Shown here: one piece after another, positions 40,342 through 51,444 of the stretch
Layout: the number at the start of each line of letters is the position of its first letter
How positions within the stretch are numbered: the first letter of the stretch is position 1
Assembly: GCF_000419445.1 (NCBI RefSeq)
Contig: NZ_AULK01000001.1
Coordinates: 1 to 64,000 of the forward strand
Source of the DNA: Gryllotalpicola ginsengisoli DSM 22003
GTDB taxonomy: Bacteria > Actinomycetota > Actinomycetes > Actinomycetales > Microbacteriaceae
Reading direction: 5' to 3'
Length of the DNA: 64,000 bases
The notes under the pieces: generated by a model
What the model saw: only the letters and a program-made list of their open reading frames with translations
What the model was told of the DNA's origin: nothing
Database searches by the model: none
Translations under genes and position numbers: made by a program

Positions 40342-41307
40342 TCAGGCGCCCGCCGGCACGGCGGCGAGCTGCGGCTTCAGCTCCCGGGCGAAGAAGTCGA
40401 TGAACCCGTCGGGGTCGTCTCCCGCGTTCTGCAGCACGAGGTGGTCGAAGCCCGCCTCGGCGTAGGTGGCGATCGCCTGCAGGTGCTTCTGCGGGTCCGG
40501 TCCGCAGGCGAACTGCTGCGCGACGTCCTCCGGTCGCACGGTGCCCGACGCGGCCTCGAAGTTCACCGGGTTCGGCAGCTCGCTCATCACCTTCCACCCC
40601 GACAGCGCCCACTTCGCGTTCGTGAAGGCGGCCTCGACCGCCTCCTCCTCGCTCGGACCCCACGCGAGCGGCACCTCGGCGAACAGCGGTCCGTTCCCGC
40701 CGCGCTCGCGGAAGCCGGCCACGAGCTCGCGGCGCGGCTCGACCGCGAACAGCCCGTCGGCGAGTTCGGCGGCCAGGCGCACGGATGCCTCGCCGCTGAC
40801 CGCGACCGCGATCTCCGGCAGCCTCTCGGGCAGGTCGAAGACGCGGGCGTCGTGGAGCTGCAGGTGCCGGCCGTCATAGCTGTGGTAGCCGCCCCGCCAG
40901 AGCAGCCGGATGATCTCGATCGCCTCGCGCAGCCGCTCATGCCGCACCCGGGCCGAGGGCACCGGGCCGACGATGTGCTCGTTCAGGCTCTCGCCCGCGC
41001 CGAGCCCGAGCGTGAACCGGCCGTCCGACACCAGCTGCAGGGTCGCGGCGGCCTGGGCGATGATCGCCGGGTGGTAGCGCATCGACGGGCAGGTCACGCC
41101 GGTGGCGAGGCCCAGCCGTTCGGTCTTCGCGGCGATCGCGCCGAGCACCGTCCAGGCGAACGGCGAGTGCCCCTGCGACTCGAGCCACGGGTGGTAGTGG
41201 TCGCTGATCTCGACGAAGTCGAAGCCGGCCTCCTCGGCGCGCACCGCCTGGCGCACCAGCTCGGCGGGGCCGAACCCCTCGGCCATGAGCTTGTAGCCGT
41301 ATCGCAT
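40342..41307 (-). CDS. F420-dependent LLM-class oxidoreductase (glucose-6-phosphate dehydrogenase-like group)
   Basis: A 321-residue luciferase-like TIM-barrel protein: MRYGYKLMAEGFGPAELVRQAVRAEEAGFDFVEISDHYHPW, then LGLATGVTCPSMRYHPAIIAQAAATL, and FTLGLGAGESLNEHIVG. The SDHYHPW and GAGESLNE motifs are typical of the F420-dependent group that includes Fgd-like proteins (TIGR03557). The substrate is unknown. AGGAGG precedes ATG 41307. It is divergent from the KatE-like catalase; a GGGTAT element about 90 nt upstream on this strand may be an alternative-sigma promoter. Confidence 0.82.
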   Translation of the reverse strand: MRYGYKLMAEGFGPAELVRQAVRAEEAGFDFVEISDHYHPWLESQGHSPFAWTVLGAIAAKTERLGLATGVTCPSMRYHPAIIAQAAATLQLVSDGRFTLGLGAGESLNEHIVGPVPSARVRHERLREAIEIIRLLWRGGYHSYDGRHLQLHDARVFDLPERLPEIAVAVSGEASVRLAAELADGLFAVEPRRELVAGFRERGGNGPLFAEVPLAWGPSEEEAVEAAFTNAKWALSGWKVMSELPNPVNFEAASGTVRPEDVAQQFACGPDPQKHLQAIATYAEAGFDHLVLQNAGDDPDGFIDFFARELKPQLAAVPAGA

Positions 41308-41422
41308 TGCCGCATCCTCCTCTGCTCGATCTGCACCCCGCACCGGCGTGTCCCGTTAGCGCCGCCGCGGGCGGGGGAACCCACGCAACGAGGAGATACC
41401 CACCCCACCAGGAGGAGGAACC
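41308..41422. promoter_or_regulatory. Divergent promoter region of the F420 enzyme and catalase genes
   Basis: This 115-bp region holds GGGTAT on the minus strand (near 41401) and AGGAGGAGGAACC just before the catalase start. No clear operator repeat was found. Confidence 0.3.
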
Positions 41423-43564
41423 ATGGCATCGAACGACGAGCCGATCGACATCCCCGGCGCCCCCTCGTCGGAGGAACCGGCGTTCGCCGAGCCGACGGAG
41501 CCTCGCGAGCCGCTGCCGCCGAAGCCGGACCAGTCCGGGCCGCAGACGCGCACGCCGACGGGTGCGGCGAGCGGGCTGCCCCCGGCATCCGTCGCCCAGC
41601 AGGGCGCCCACCTGACCACGGCGCAGGGCGCGCGCCTGCGCGACACCGACCACTCGCTCAAGGCGGGGCGGCGCGGCCCCGTGCTGCTGCAGGACCACCA
41701 CCTACGCGAGAAGATCACCCACTTCGACCACGAGCGCATCCCCGAGCGGGTCGTGCACGCCCGCGGCGCGGCCGCGCACGGGCACTTCGAGGCCAACGGG
41801 GCCGCCGAGCCGTACACGAAGGCCGCGTTCCTCAAGGCCGGCGCCGTCACCGACACCTTCGTGCGGTTCTCGACCGTGCTCGGCTCGCGCGGCTCGGCCG
41901 ACACGGCGCGCGACACCCGCGGCTTCGCGACGAAGTTCTACACGAGCGAGGGCGTCTACGACCTGGTCGGCAACAACATCCCGGTGTTCTTCATCCAGGA
42001 CGCGATCAAATTCCCCGACATCATCCACGCCGCCAAGCCGCACCCCGACCGCGAGATCCCGCAGGCGCAGTCGGCGCACGACACCTTCTGGGACTTCGTC
42101 TCGCTGCACACCGAGGCGCAGCACCACACGATCTGGAACATGTCCGACCGCGCCCTGCCGCGCTCGTACCGGATGATGCAGGGCTTCGGCATCCACACCT
42201 TCCGGCTGATCAACGAGGAGGGCGTGACGAGCCTGGTGAAGTTCCACTGGAAGCCGCGGCTCGGCGTGCACGGCACCACCTGGGAGGAGGCGCAGCTGCT
42301 GGCCGGGAAGGACCCCGACTTCCACCGTCGCGACCTGGCCGACGCGATCGAGGCGGGCGCGTACCCGCAGTGGGACTTCGGCATCCAGGTGTTCCCCGAC
42401 ACGGAGGACCAGATGTTCGCCGGCATCGACCTGCTCGACCCGACCAAGATCGTGCCGGAGGAGCTCGCGCCGGTGCAGCTCATCGGCACCATGACCCTCG
42501 ACCGCAACCCGAGCAACTACTTCGAGGAGACGGAGCAGGTCGCCTTCCACCCCGGCCACCTCGTGCCCGGCATCGACGTGACGAGCGACCCGCTGCTGCA
42601 GGGCCGGCTGTTCTCCTACCTCGACACGCAGATCACCCGGCTCGGCGGCCCCAACTTCGCGCAGCTGCCGATCAACCGCCCGCACGCCGAGGTGAACGAC
42701 ATGCTGCGCGACGGCATGCACCAGACCGCGGTGCACTCGGGCGTCGCCCCCTACCACCCGAACTCGCTCGACGGCGGCTGCCCGTTCCCGGCGATGCTCG
42801 AGCAGGGCGCCTTCGTCGACGTGCCGCAGCACATCCCGGAGGACGTGGTCACCCGAGAGCAGCCCGCGAGCTTCGACGACCACTTCTCGCAGCCGCGCAT
42901 GTTCTACCGCTCGCTGAGCGAGGTGGAGCGGATGCACGTGCAGCAGGCCTACGCGTTCGAGCTCGGCAAGTGCTACGAGCAGACCATCAAGGAGCGCCAG
43001 CTGCAGGCGCTGGCGAACATCGACCGCGAGCTGTGCGCGGCCGTCGCCGACGCGCTGGGCCTGCCCGCGCCCGAGCCCACCGAGCAGGTCCCCGACGTCG
43101 ACCCCAGCCCCGCGCTGCGCATGGTGAACGACGCGACCTGGCCGATCGACGGGCGCATGGTCGGCATCGTCGTCGACGACGAGACGGATGCCTCGCAACT
43201 CGGCTCCGCCCGTCAGGCGCTGCACGCGCAGGGCGTCACCCCCGTGGTCGTCGCGCCGCACGGCGGCACGGTCGCCGGCGTCCCCGTGCAGCGCAGCTTC
43301 CACACCGCCACCAGCGTCGAACTCGACGCGCTCGTGGTGCTCGCGCCCGCGGTGACGCAGCAGGTGCTCGAGCTGCTGCGGGAGGCGTTCCGGCACGGCA
43401 AGGCGATCGCCCTCGCCGAGGAGGCGCAGCCGCTGCTCGGCGCGGCCGGGATCCCGGAGCAGGCGCCCGGCGTGGTCGTCGGCGACGCCGACGCCGCCGT
43501 GGCCGGAGTGCTCGCGCTGCTGCCGGCGCACCGGGTGTGGGAGCGCGAGCTGGTGCAACACTGA
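41423..43564 (+). CDS. katE: Large-subunit haem catalase (HPII/KatE clade)
   Basis: A 713-residue monofunctional catalase. After a Pro/Glu-rich N-terminal arm come the catalytic His region ([17 protein letters not shown]), the catalytic Asn ([21 protein letters not shown]), and the proximal haem ligand Tyr399 in [19 protein letters not shown]. The C-terminal 150 residues form a flavodoxin/amidotransferase-like domain ([35 protein letters not shown]), which is diagnostic for large catalases such as E. coli HPII. GAGGAGGAA sits immediately before the ATG. It probably serves stationary-phase or general-stress peroxide removal. Confidence 0.93.
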   Translation: MASNDEPIDIPGAPSSEEPAFAEPTEPREPLPPKPDQSGPQTRTPTGAASGLPPASVAQQGAHLTTAQGARLRDTDHSLKAGRRGPVLLQDHHLREKITHFDHERIPERVVHARGAAAHGHFEANGAAEPYTKAAFLKAGAVTDTFVRFSTVLGSRGSADTARDTRGFATKFYTSEGVYDLVGNNIPVFFIQDAIKFPDIIHAAKPHPDREIPQAQSAHDTFWDFVSLHTEAQHHTIWNMSDRALPRSYRMMQGFGIHTFRLINEEGVTSLVKFHWKPRLGVHGTTWEEAQLLAGKDPDFHRRDLADAIEAGAYPQWDFGIQVFPDTEDQMFAGIDLLDPTKIVPEELAPVQLIGTMTLDRNPSNYFEETEQVAFHPGHLVPGIDVTSDPLLQGRLFSYLDTQITRLGGPNFAQLPINRPHAEVNDMLRDGMHQTAVHSGVAPYHPNSLDGGCPFPAMLEQGAFVDVPQHIPEDVVTREQPASFDDHFSQPRMFYRSLSEVERMHVQQAYAFELGKCYEQTIKERQLQALANIDRELCAAVADALGLPAPEPTEQVPDVDPSPALRMVNDATWPIDGRMVGIVVDDETDASQLGSARQALHAQGVTPVVVAPHGGTVAGVPVQRSFHTATSVELDALVVLAPAVTQQVLELLREAFRHGKAIALAEEAQPLLGAAGIPEQAPGVVVGDADAAVAGVLALLPAHRVWERELVQH

Positions 43565-43605
43565 ATGAAGGGGAAGGACGCAGTGGAGAGCGAGGGAGGT
43601 CTTCG

Positions 43606-45063
43606 ATGACGACGGCGTCGCAGCAGGTGGGGGATGACGGGACCGTTCGCAGCCTGGTGCCGGCCCGGGTGGACCGGCTGCCGTGGACCCGCTTCCACTG
43701 GTCGGTCATCTTCGGGCTCGGCATCTCCTGGATCCTCGACGGGCTCGAGATCCAGATCGTCGCGTCGAACGGATACGCCGACACCCTGCACCTGTCCAGC
43801 GCGGAAGTCGGCGTCGTCGGCACCGTCTACCTCGTCGGCCAGGTCGTCGGCTCGCTCTACTTCGGCTGGCTCTCCGACCGGCTCGGCCGCAAGCGGCTGT
43901 TCATCCTGACGCTCGCGATCTACCTGGTCGGCAGCGGCATCGCCGGTTTCTCGTTCTCCTACTGGTTCCTGCTGATCTTCCGCTTCGTCGCCGGGGCCGG
44001 CATCGGCGGCGAGTACGCGGCGATCAACTCCGCCATCGACGAGCTCATCCCGTCGAAGTACCGGGGCCGCGTCGACATCGCCATCAACGGCACCTACTGG
44101 GGCGGTGCGGCGCTCGGCGCCGCGGCGAGCCTGCCCCTGTACGACGCGAACCTGATGGATCAGGACTGGAGCTGGCGCATCGGCTTCTGGATCGGCCCGG
44201 TGATCGGCCTGATCATCATCTACCTCAGGCGCCACATCCCCGAGAGCCCCAGGTGGCTGGTCACCCACGGCCGCGGCCACGAGGCCGACGCGACGATCGA
44301 CGACATCGAGCAGCGGGTGCGCTCCGAGAGCGGCGAGCTCACCCCGGTGTCGGACTCGGAGGCGATCGATCTGAAGCCCATCGAGTTCGTGCCGCTGCGC
44401 GTGATCGGCCGGGTGCTGTTCAAGGAGTATCCGAAGCGCACGATCACCGGCGCGGCGATGATGATCACGCAGTCGTTCCTGTACAACGCGATCTTCTTCA
44501 CCTACGCGCTCGTGCTGCAGAACTTCTACGACATCCCCCGCGACACGGTGCCGTACTTCTTCTTCCCCTTCGCGATCGGCAACCTGATCGGCCCGCTCGT
44601 GCTCGGGCCCCTGTTCGACACGATCGGGCGCCGGAAGATGATCTTCGCGACGTACGTGCTCTCGGGTCTCGTGCTCGCGGTCTCGGCCATCCTTTTCCAG
44701 GCCGGGGCCCTCAGCGCCGTCACGCAGACGATCTTCTGGTGCGTCGCGTTCTTCTTCGCGTCGGCGGGCGCCTCGAGCGCCTACCTCACGGTCAGCGAGA
44801 CCTTCCCGCTCGAGATCCGCAGCCAGGCGATCTCGTACTTCTTCTCGGTCGCGCAGATCTTCGGCTCCATCGCCCCCACCGTCTACGCGGCGATGGTCGG
44901 CGACGGCTCGGCGCGCGGGCCGCTCACCGTCGGGTACTTCCTCGGCGCCGGCATCATGATCGTCGGCGGCATCGTCGCGATCATCTTCGGCACGGATGCC
45001 GAGCGCCGATCCCTCGAGACCGTGTCGGCCCCGATCACCCTGGCCCACCGGGTCGTGAAGTAG
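43606..45063 (+). CDS. MFS transporter, sugar-porter-like
   Basis: A 485-residue transporter with 12 expected membrane helices. It has the MFS loop FGWLSDRLGRKRLFILTL, the sugar-porter-like RFVAGAGIGGEYAAINSAIDELIP, and RRHIPESPRWLVTHGR. The second-half loop is DTIGRRKMIFATY. Relatives include inner-membrane metabolite transporters (YdjE-like) for sugars, aromatic acids or organic acids. The substrate is unknown. A GGGAGG site precedes ATG 43606, 42 nt after the catalase stop, so it may be on the same transcript. Confidence 0.82.
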   Translation: MTTASQQVGDDGTVRSLVPARVDRLPWTRFHWSVIFGLGISWILDGLEIQIVASNGYADTLHLSSAEVGVVGTVYLVGQVVGSLYFGWLSDRLGRKRLFILTLAIYLVGSGIAGFSFSYWFLLIFRFVAGAGIGGEYAAINSAIDELIPSKYRGRVDIAINGTYWGGAALGAAASLPLYDANLMDQDWSWRIGFWIGPVIGLIIIYLRRHIPESPRWLVTHGRGHEADATIDDIEQRVRSESGELTPVSDSEAIDLKPIEFVPLRVIGRVLFKEYPKRTITGAAMMITQSFLYNAIFFTYALVLQNFYDIPRDTVPYFFFPFAIGNLIGPLVLGPLFDTIGRRKMIFATYVLSGLVLAVSAILFQAGALSAVTQTIFWCVAFFFASAGASSAYLTVSETFPLEIRSQAISYFFSVAQIFGSIAPTVYAAMVGDGSARGPLTVGYFLGAGIMIVGGIVAIIFGTDAERRSLETVSAPITLAHRVVK

Positions 45064-45116
45064 CCCGGCGGCTCGGCGTCGGTCATGCGGGCCAGGCGGG
45101 GGGCCAGGATGGAGGG

Positions 45117-46046
45117 GTGAAGAAGCTCTCCCTGCCCCAGACCGACCTGACCGTCTCCAACCTCATCCTGGGGCTGATGCGCATCACGGAGCTCTCCGAC
45201 GAGGAGATCCGTGCCCTGTTCGCCGCCGCGCGCGAGGTGGGCATCGACTTCTTCGACCACGCCGACGTGTACGGCGGGAAGCCGCACTACTGCGAGCAGC
45301 GCTTCGGCGACGCCATCCGGCTGTCCCCGTCGGAGCGCGAGGAGGTGGTCATCCAGACCAAGACCGGCATCCGCCCGGGGTACTTCGACTTCTCGAAGGA
45401 GCACATCCTCGAGTCGGTCGACGCCTCCCTTGCCGCGCTGCGCACCGACTACCTCGACGTGCTGCTGCTGCACCGCCCCGATGCCCTCGTCGAGCCGGAG
45501 GAGGTCGCGGCGGCGTTCGACGAGCTCGAGTCCGCGGGCAAGGTGCGCCGCTTCGGGGTCTCGAACCACACGCCCGGCCAGATCGAGCTGCTCAAGAAGT
45601 ACGTGAGGCAGCCGCTGCCGTTCAACCAGGTGCAGCTGTCGATCACCCACGCGCCGCTCATCGCCGCGGGCGTCGCCTCCAACATGCAGGGCCTCGACCA
45701 GTCGATCTCGCGCGACAACGGCCTGCTCGACTACTCGCGCCTGAACGACATGACGCTGCAGGCGTGGTCGCCGTTCCAGAAGCAGTTCTTCAACGGCGTC
45801 TTCCTCGGCGACCGCGAGGAGTACCCGGAGCTCAACGACGCGATCGACGAGCTCGCCGCGAAGTACGAGGTCACCCCGACCGCGATCGCCGTCGCCTGGA
45901 TCACCCGACACCCCGCGGACTTCCAGGTCGTGCTCGGCACGACGAAGCCCGAGCGCGTGCGCGAGGCGGCGGCCGGCAGCGACCTCCCGCTCACCCGCGA
46001 GGAGTGGTACCGCCTGTTCACGGCGGCGGGGTATCTCGTCCCCTGA
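45117..46046 (+). CDS. Aldo/keto reductase, YdhF-like
   Basis: A 309-residue AKR. The N-terminal LILGLMRITELSDEEI is followed by the catalytic FFDHADVYGGK (Asp, Tyr), the strand EEVVIQTKTGIRPG (Lys) and LLLHRPDALVEP (His). The C-terminal cofactor region is FQVVLGTTKPERVREA. The closest characterised relative appears to be E. coli YdhF, an oxidoreductase of unclear substrate. It uses NADPH by family. GTG 45117 is the only early start in frame. It follows the MFS gene by 54 nt on the same strand. Confidence 0.82.
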   Translation: MKKLSLPQTDLTVSNLILGLMRITELSDEEIRALFAAAREVGIDFFDHADVYGGKPHYCEQRFGDAIRLSPSEREEVVIQTKTGIRPGYFDFSKEHILESVDASLAALRTDYLDVLLLHRPDALVEPEEVAAAFDELESAGKVRRFGVSNHTPGQIELLKKYVRQPLPFNQVQLSITHAPLIAAGVASNMQGLDQSISRDNGLLDYSRLNDMTLQAWSPFQKQFFNGVFLGDREEYPELNDAIDELAAKYEVTPTAIAVAWITRHPADFQVVLGTTKPERVREAAAGSDLPLTREEWYRLFTAAGYLVP

Positions 46047-46053
46047 GCCGTAA

Positions 46054-47367
<1,314 letters not shown>

Positions 47368-47387
47368 CGCGGGGCCGGACTTCCGGG

Positions 47388-47792
47388 TCAGCTGTCGACA
47401 GGGAATCCGAGGCGAGCGGCGACCGGTTGGGCATCCTCGCGCGGAACCGCGCACTCCACGACGCCGGTCGGGGTGCTCAGCACCAGGATGACGGCGTCTG
47501 AGCCGAGCGGCGGCTGCTCCGATAACTTCGTCCGCTCGGTTCGACGGTGAACGGATGCGACGTCGAGGCGGACCCGTCCCCAGATCAGCACTTGTGGACC
47601 GGGCTCGAATTCGATGACCTCCCACCGCGACGAGATCCCGTGGGCCTCGCCATTCAATGCGCGTACGGCGCCACGCACCCGTCCGGCCTCCCTCGCCTTG
47701 CGTTCCCGGCGCTTGCGGATTGCGCTGTCGACGGCTTCTCCTGCGAAGGCGGTGACGACAGCGTCGATGATGTCGTCAATCATCCGGCGCAC
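47388..47792 (-). CDS. Hypothetical protein
   Basis: A 134-residue protein I do not recognise. The N-terminal 40 residues are amphipathic and then very basic (DDIIDAVVTAFAGEAVDSAIRKRRERKAREAGRV). The rest reads as a beta-rich domain (RWEVIEFEPGPQVLIWGRVRLDVASV, SDAVILVLSTPTGVVECAVP). There is no signal peptide. Start GTG 47792 or ATG 47783; no clear RBS separates them. It converges with the desulfurase gene and is divergent from the HNH gene. Its lower G/C content at some codons compared with neighbours suggests it may have been acquired. Confidence 0.55.
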   Translation of the reverse strand: MRRMIDDIIDAVVTAFAGEAVDSAIRKRRERKAREAGRVRGAVRALNGEAHGISSRWEVIEFEPGPQVLIWGRVRLDVASVHRRTERTKLSEQPPLGSDAVILVLSTPTGVVECAVPREDAQPVAARLGFPVDS

Positions 47793-47919
47793 CGGGATGG
47801 CGCGGATCTGTCATAAGCGGATTATGCCGCCCGTCGCCTGCCGGATGGCCAGCGCCGCGCGCCGCGCACTTATGCACATGCGCTCCGTCAATGTCAGTGG
47901 TCAATGTTCTGATGAAGCC

Positions 47920-49275
47920 ATGACCACGGCAGACCCCTTCGAGCTCGACGTCGAGAACTCGGCGTTCGCGCTCTCGCGGGAGTGGGAGGCGCGTCAGATC
48001 TCGCGCGTGGTCGAGATCCGGGCGCAGATCGCGGCGCTCGAGGCCGAGGAGGCGCGCATCATGGCCGACCTGATCCTGCAGGCGCAGGGCGAGGCGGCCG
48101 AGCTCGAGGCGGAGTTCGACGACCCCGACACCGAGAGCGACCGCAGGGCGCGGCTGCACATCCGCTCGCTCGCGACCGAGCTGGCGGCGTCGACGCACTC
48201 GTCGCTGCCGACCATCGAGGCCCGCATGAACGACGCGTGGGTGCTCGTGAACCGCCTTCCGGCGACCTTCGCCGCCCTGTCGCGCGGGGAGCTGTCGCGA
48301 GCGCACGCCCAAGCGATGGTCTCCGAGACCGACCACCTGCCTCACCGCGGCGAGGCGGAGGCGGCGCTGCTGCCCTGGGCGAAGGAACTGAGCGTCGCCG
48401 CCTTCCGCCGCAAGGCGGCGCGCGTGCTCGAGAGGCTCGAGCCCGAGTCGCTGGCGACGCGGCACGAGCGGGCCTTCGCGCGGCGGCACGTCGCACTCAC
48501 CCCCGCGCGCGACGGCATGGCCCGCCTCGAGGCGCTCATCGACGCCGCCGACGCCGTCGTGATCAAGACCGGCCTCGAGAACGCCGCCGCCGAGGCCCGT
48601 TCGCACGGCGACACCCGCACCGGCGCCCAGCTCGAGGCCGACCTGCTGGTCGACGTGCTCGCCGACGGCGAAGTGACGATCGGCGCACCCTCCGAGAACG
48701 CTGCGGCATCTCTGCGCGACCGCGCGCCGGTCGCCGTCACGGTGCTGATCCCCGCCGAGACGCTCGCCGGCGCCGACGAGAAGCCCGCCGTGGTGCAGGG
48801 TCACGGGGTGATCGACCCGGCGGCGGCCCGCCGACTGGTCGCGGCGGCCCCGAGCCTCATCAGGGTCCTCACCGATCCGATCTCGAGCGCCGTCGTCGAC
48901 TTCGACCGGCGCAGCTACCGCATCCCGGCCGAGCTGAAGCGGGTCATCCGGCTGCGCGACGGGCACTGCCGCGGGCCATCCTGCTCGGCGCCGCTCTCGC
49001 GCACCGAGATCGACCACACCGTGGCCTACGCCGGCGGCGGCACGACCGCGCGGTGGAACCTGGCACACCTGTGCGCCAACCACCACCACCTGAAACACGA
49101 GGCAGGCTGGGGTCTGCGGCAGTACGCCGATGGCGTGCTGAGCTGGCGCTCGCCCACGGGCCGCATCTACCGCACCCACCCCGACGACGAGCTCGAAGTG
49201 CTCGCGGAGCCCGGCCCGCCCGACCCGGCCCCGTTCGCCCCGTTGCAACCGGCCCCGTTCGACAAGACGGAGTAG
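47920..49275 (+). CDS. HNH endonuclease, DUF222 / 13E12 repeat family
   Basis: A 451-residue protein of the 13E12 family that is multicopy in actinobacteria. The N-terminal DUF222 region (helical; LSREWEARQISRVVEIRAQIAALEAEEARI, RGELSRAHAQAMVSETDHLP) is followed by the HNH box: HCRGPSCSAPLSRTEIDHTVAYAGGG and NLAHLCANHHHLKHE, with four zinc Cys/His-type positions. Length is typical. The family is thought to derive from mobile endonucleases; biological function is unproven. ATG 47920 follows a non-coding region with a small hairpin CATAA/TTATG at 47814-47828. Confidence 0.87.
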   Translation: MTTADPFELDVENSAFALSREWEARQISRVVEIRAQIAALEAEEARIMADLILQAQGEAAELEAEFDDPDTESDRRARLHIRSLATELAASTHSSLPTIEARMNDAWVLVNRLPATFAALSRGELSRAHAQAMVSETDHLPHRGEAEAALLPWAKELSVAAFRRKAARVLERLEPESLATRHERAFARRHVALTPARDGMARLEALIDAADAVVIKTGLENAAAEARSHGDTRTGAQLEADLLVDVLADGEVTIGAPSENAAASLRDRAPVAVTVLIPAETLAGADEKPAVVQGHGVIDPAAARRLVAAAPSLIRVLTDPISSAVVDFDRRSYRIPAELKRVIRLRDGHCRGPSCSAPLSRTEIDHTVAYAGGGTTARWNLAHLCANHHHLKHEAGWGLRQYADGVLSWRSPTGRIYRTHPDDELEVLAEPGPPDPAPFAPLQPAPFDKTE

Positions 49276-49374
49276 CGGCGACCGTGCGAGGGTGCGGGGC
49301 GCTGCGCAGAAGGGGACGCGGCGAGACGAAGGAAGAGAGCGAATACCCGCGCCAGCCCGGGGGACAAGGAGAGT

Positions 49375-50244
49375 ATGAGCGACGACCGCGAAGAGACCAC
49401 TCCCGAAATCGGGCGCTACGGCGTGTGGCAGGGCCGCCCGCCGCTGACCCCCGAGCCCGCGTACCACCTCGAGAACCTGGGCTTCGGCGCCATCTGGGTC
49501 GGCCACTCGCCCGCCGCCGACCTGCGGCACGTCGAGTCCCTCATCGCCAACACGAGCACGATCACCGTGGCGACCGCCATCGCCAACATCTGGACGGCCG
49601 ACCCCCGCGAGCTCGCCGCCGCCTACCACCGTGTCGAGGCGGCGCACCCCGGGCGCCTGCTGCTCGGCATCGGCGCGGGCCACCCCGAGACCCAGGGGCA
49701 GCAGGCGCGCAAGCCCTACGCCGCGACCGTCGAGTACCTCGACGTGCTCGACGCCGAGGGCGTGCCGGCGAGCCGCCGCGTGCTCGCCGCGCTCGGGCCA
49801 CGGATGCTCGAGCTGGCGCGCGACCGCGCCGCCGGCGCGCATCCGTATCTCGTGACCCCGTCCTTCAACGAGGGCGCCCGCGACATCCTCGGGCCGGCCA
49901 AGCTGCTGGCCACCGAGCAGCGCGTCGTGCTGCGCACCGACCCCGCCGAGGCCCGCGACCTCGGCCGCCCCACCGTCGACCGTCCCTACCTCGGCCTGCG
50001 CAACTACCTCAATAACCTGCGTCGGCTGGGGTACGGCGACGACGACCTCGAGAGCCCGGGCAGCGACCGCCTCATCGACGACCTCGTCGTCTCCGGCGAC
50101 GCCGCGGCGATCAAGGCGCGCGTCGACCAGCACCTGCACCACGGCGCCGACCACGTCGCGGTGCAGCTCATCGTCGCCGACGGCGACGACCGGGCTGCGG
50201 CGTTCGCCGAGCTGGCCGCCGACCTCGGGCTGAGTCATCCGTAG
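49375..50244 (+). CDS. F420-dependent LLM-class oxidoreductase (TIGR03620-like)
   Basis: A 289-residue luciferase-like protein: opening GRYGVWQGRPPLTPEPAYHLENLGFGAIWVGHSPA, then ITVATAIANIWTADPRELAAAYHRV and LLLGIGAGHPE. This matches the TIGR03620 group of probable F420-dependent enzymes. The substrate is unknown. GGAGAG precedes the ATG. Its TAG stop (50242-50244) forms the first half of the TAGAGT -10 box of the next gene. The presence of two LLM enzymes in one window supports an F420-producing host. Confidence 0.8.
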   Translation: MSDDREETTPEIGRYGVWQGRPPLTPEPAYHLENLGFGAIWVGHSPAADLRHVESLIANTSTITVATAIANIWTADPRELAAAYHRVEAAHPGRLLLGIGAGHPETQGQQARKPYAATVEYLDVLDAEGVPASRRVLAALGPRMLELARDRAAGAHPYLVTPSFNEGARDILGPAKLLATEQRVVLRTDPAEARDLGRPTVDRPYLGLRNYLNNLRRLGYGDDDLESPGSDRLIDDLVVSGDAAAIKARVDQHLHHGADHVAVQLIVADGDDRAAAFAELAADLGLSHP

Positions 50245-50247
50245 AGT
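50242..50247 (+). promoter_or_regulatory. -10 box overlapping a stop codon (aldo/keto reductase gene)
   Basis: TAGAGT ends 6 nt before GTG 50254. Its TAG is the stop codon of the upstream gene. Confidence 0.6.
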
Positions 50248-50253
50248 GAGAAC

Positions 50254-51282
50254 GTGACCTACCTCGCCGCCGAGAACCGCTACTCATCCATGCCCTACCG
50301 GCGCACCGGCCGCAGCGGCCTGCAGCTTCCCGCGATCTCGCTGGGCCTGTGGCAGAACTTCGGCGACGCGGCGCCCATCAAACGGCAGCGGGCGATCCTG
50401 CGCCGCGCCTTCGATCTCGGCGTCACCCACTTCGACCTGGCCAACAACTACGGCCCGCCCGCGGGCAGCGCCGAGACGAACTTCGGCCGCATCCTGCACG
50501 AGGACTTCCTGCCCTACCGAGACGAGCTGGTCATCTCGACCAAGGCCGGCTACCGCATGTGGGAGGGGCCATACGGCGAGTGGGGCAGCCGCAAGTACCT
50601 GCTCTCGAGCCTCGACCGGTCGCTGTCACGGATGCGCCTCGACTACGTCGACATCTTTTACTCCCACCGCGCCGACCCCGACACGCCGCTCGAGGAGACG
50701 ATGGGCGCGCTCGACCAAGCGGTGCGCAGCGGCAAGGCGCTCTACGCCGGCATCTCCAGCTACTCGCCCGAGCGCACCAGGGAGGCCGTGGCGATCCTGA
50801 AGGAGCTGGGCACGCCCACCCTCATCCACCAGCCGTCCTACTCGATGTTCAACCGCTGGATCGAGGGCGGTCTGCTCGACGTCACCGCCGAGCTCGGCCT
50901 CGGCGTCATCGCCTTCTCGCCCCTCGCGCAGGGCCTGCTCACCGACAAGTACCTGAACGGCGTTCCGGAGGATTCCCGCGCGGCGCGGAAGGTGTCGATG
51001 AGCCCGGAGATGATCACCGACGAGGTGCTCGGCCGAGTGCGGGCGCTGAACGAGATCGCGGCGCGCCGGGGCCAGACCCTCGCGCAGCTCGCCCTCTCCT
51101 GGGTGCTGCGCGACGAGCGCATCACCTCCGCCCTCGTCGGCGCATCGAGCGTGCGGCAGCTCGAAGACAACCTCGCGGCCGTGCAGAGCCCCGGGTTCGA
51201 CGAGGACGAGCTCGCCGAGATCGATCGCTACGCGGTCGACTCGAGCCTCAACAAGTGGGAGCGCTCCAGCGCCGTGAAGTGA
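50254..51282 (+). CDS. Aldo/keto reductase, YghZ-like (L-glyceraldehyde-3-phosphate reductase group)
   Basis: A 342-residue AKR with the catalytic set FDLANNYGPPAGSAE (Asp, Tyr), LVISTKAGYRMWEGPYGEWGSRKYL (Lys), and YVDIFYSHRADPDTP (His). WEGPYGEWGSRKYL is a hallmark of the YghZ/AKR14A group, which reduces L-glyceraldehyde 3-phosphate and methylglyoxal. The C-terminus is standard (SALVGASSVRQLEDNLAAVQ). GTG 50254 is placed by the leaderless -10 box. It probably detoxifies reactive aldehydes. Confidence 0.88.
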   Translation: MTYLAAENRYSSMPYRRTGRSGLQLPAISLGLWQNFGDAAPIKRQRAILRRAFDLGVTHFDLANNYGPPAGSAETNFGRILHEDFLPYRDELVISTKAGYRMWEGPYGEWGSRKYLLSSLDRSLSRMRLDYVDIFYSHRADPDTPLEETMGALDQAVRSGKALYAGISSYSPERTREAVAILKELGTPTLIHQPSYSMFNRWIEGGLLDVTAELGLGVIAFSPLAQGLLTDKYLNGVPEDSRAARKVSMSPEMITDEVLGRVRALNEIAARRGQTLAQLALSWVLRDERITSALVGASSVRQLEDNLAAVQSPGFDEDELAEIDRYAVDSSLNKWERSSAVK

Positions 51283-51444
51283 GACTGCCGCGTGAGCGGG
51301 ACCGCCGTGTGTTTCGTGCGTATAACACGAGGTTATGGATCCACCACGACACGGTTGCCGTGAATTGACCGAACGTATCGACTCTGGCAACGTGTCCCGG
51401 TAGCCCCGTCAAGGGGGTGCCATTTCGGAGGAAAGACACCACGT
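51283..51444 (+). promoter_or_regulatory. Upstream region of the APC transporter gene
   Basis: An AT-rich 162-bp region for this genome. It holds TATAAC (51321-51326) within the small inverted repeat ATAAC/GTTAT, a TTGCCG/TTGACC pair near 51355-51367, a G/C hairpin around 51400-51422, and GGAGGAAAG before the start. At least one promoter is likely, but which one is unclear. Confidence 0.45.

Noticed and set aside
40441-45063. A 1540-codon plus-strand frame, part of which is antisense to the F420 gene and out of frame with katE
   Set aside because: Only its 3' part from 43606 is a real MFS gene. The rest is Arg/Pro/Gly/Ala-rich antisense or shadow translation that mirrors katE and the F420 enzyme.
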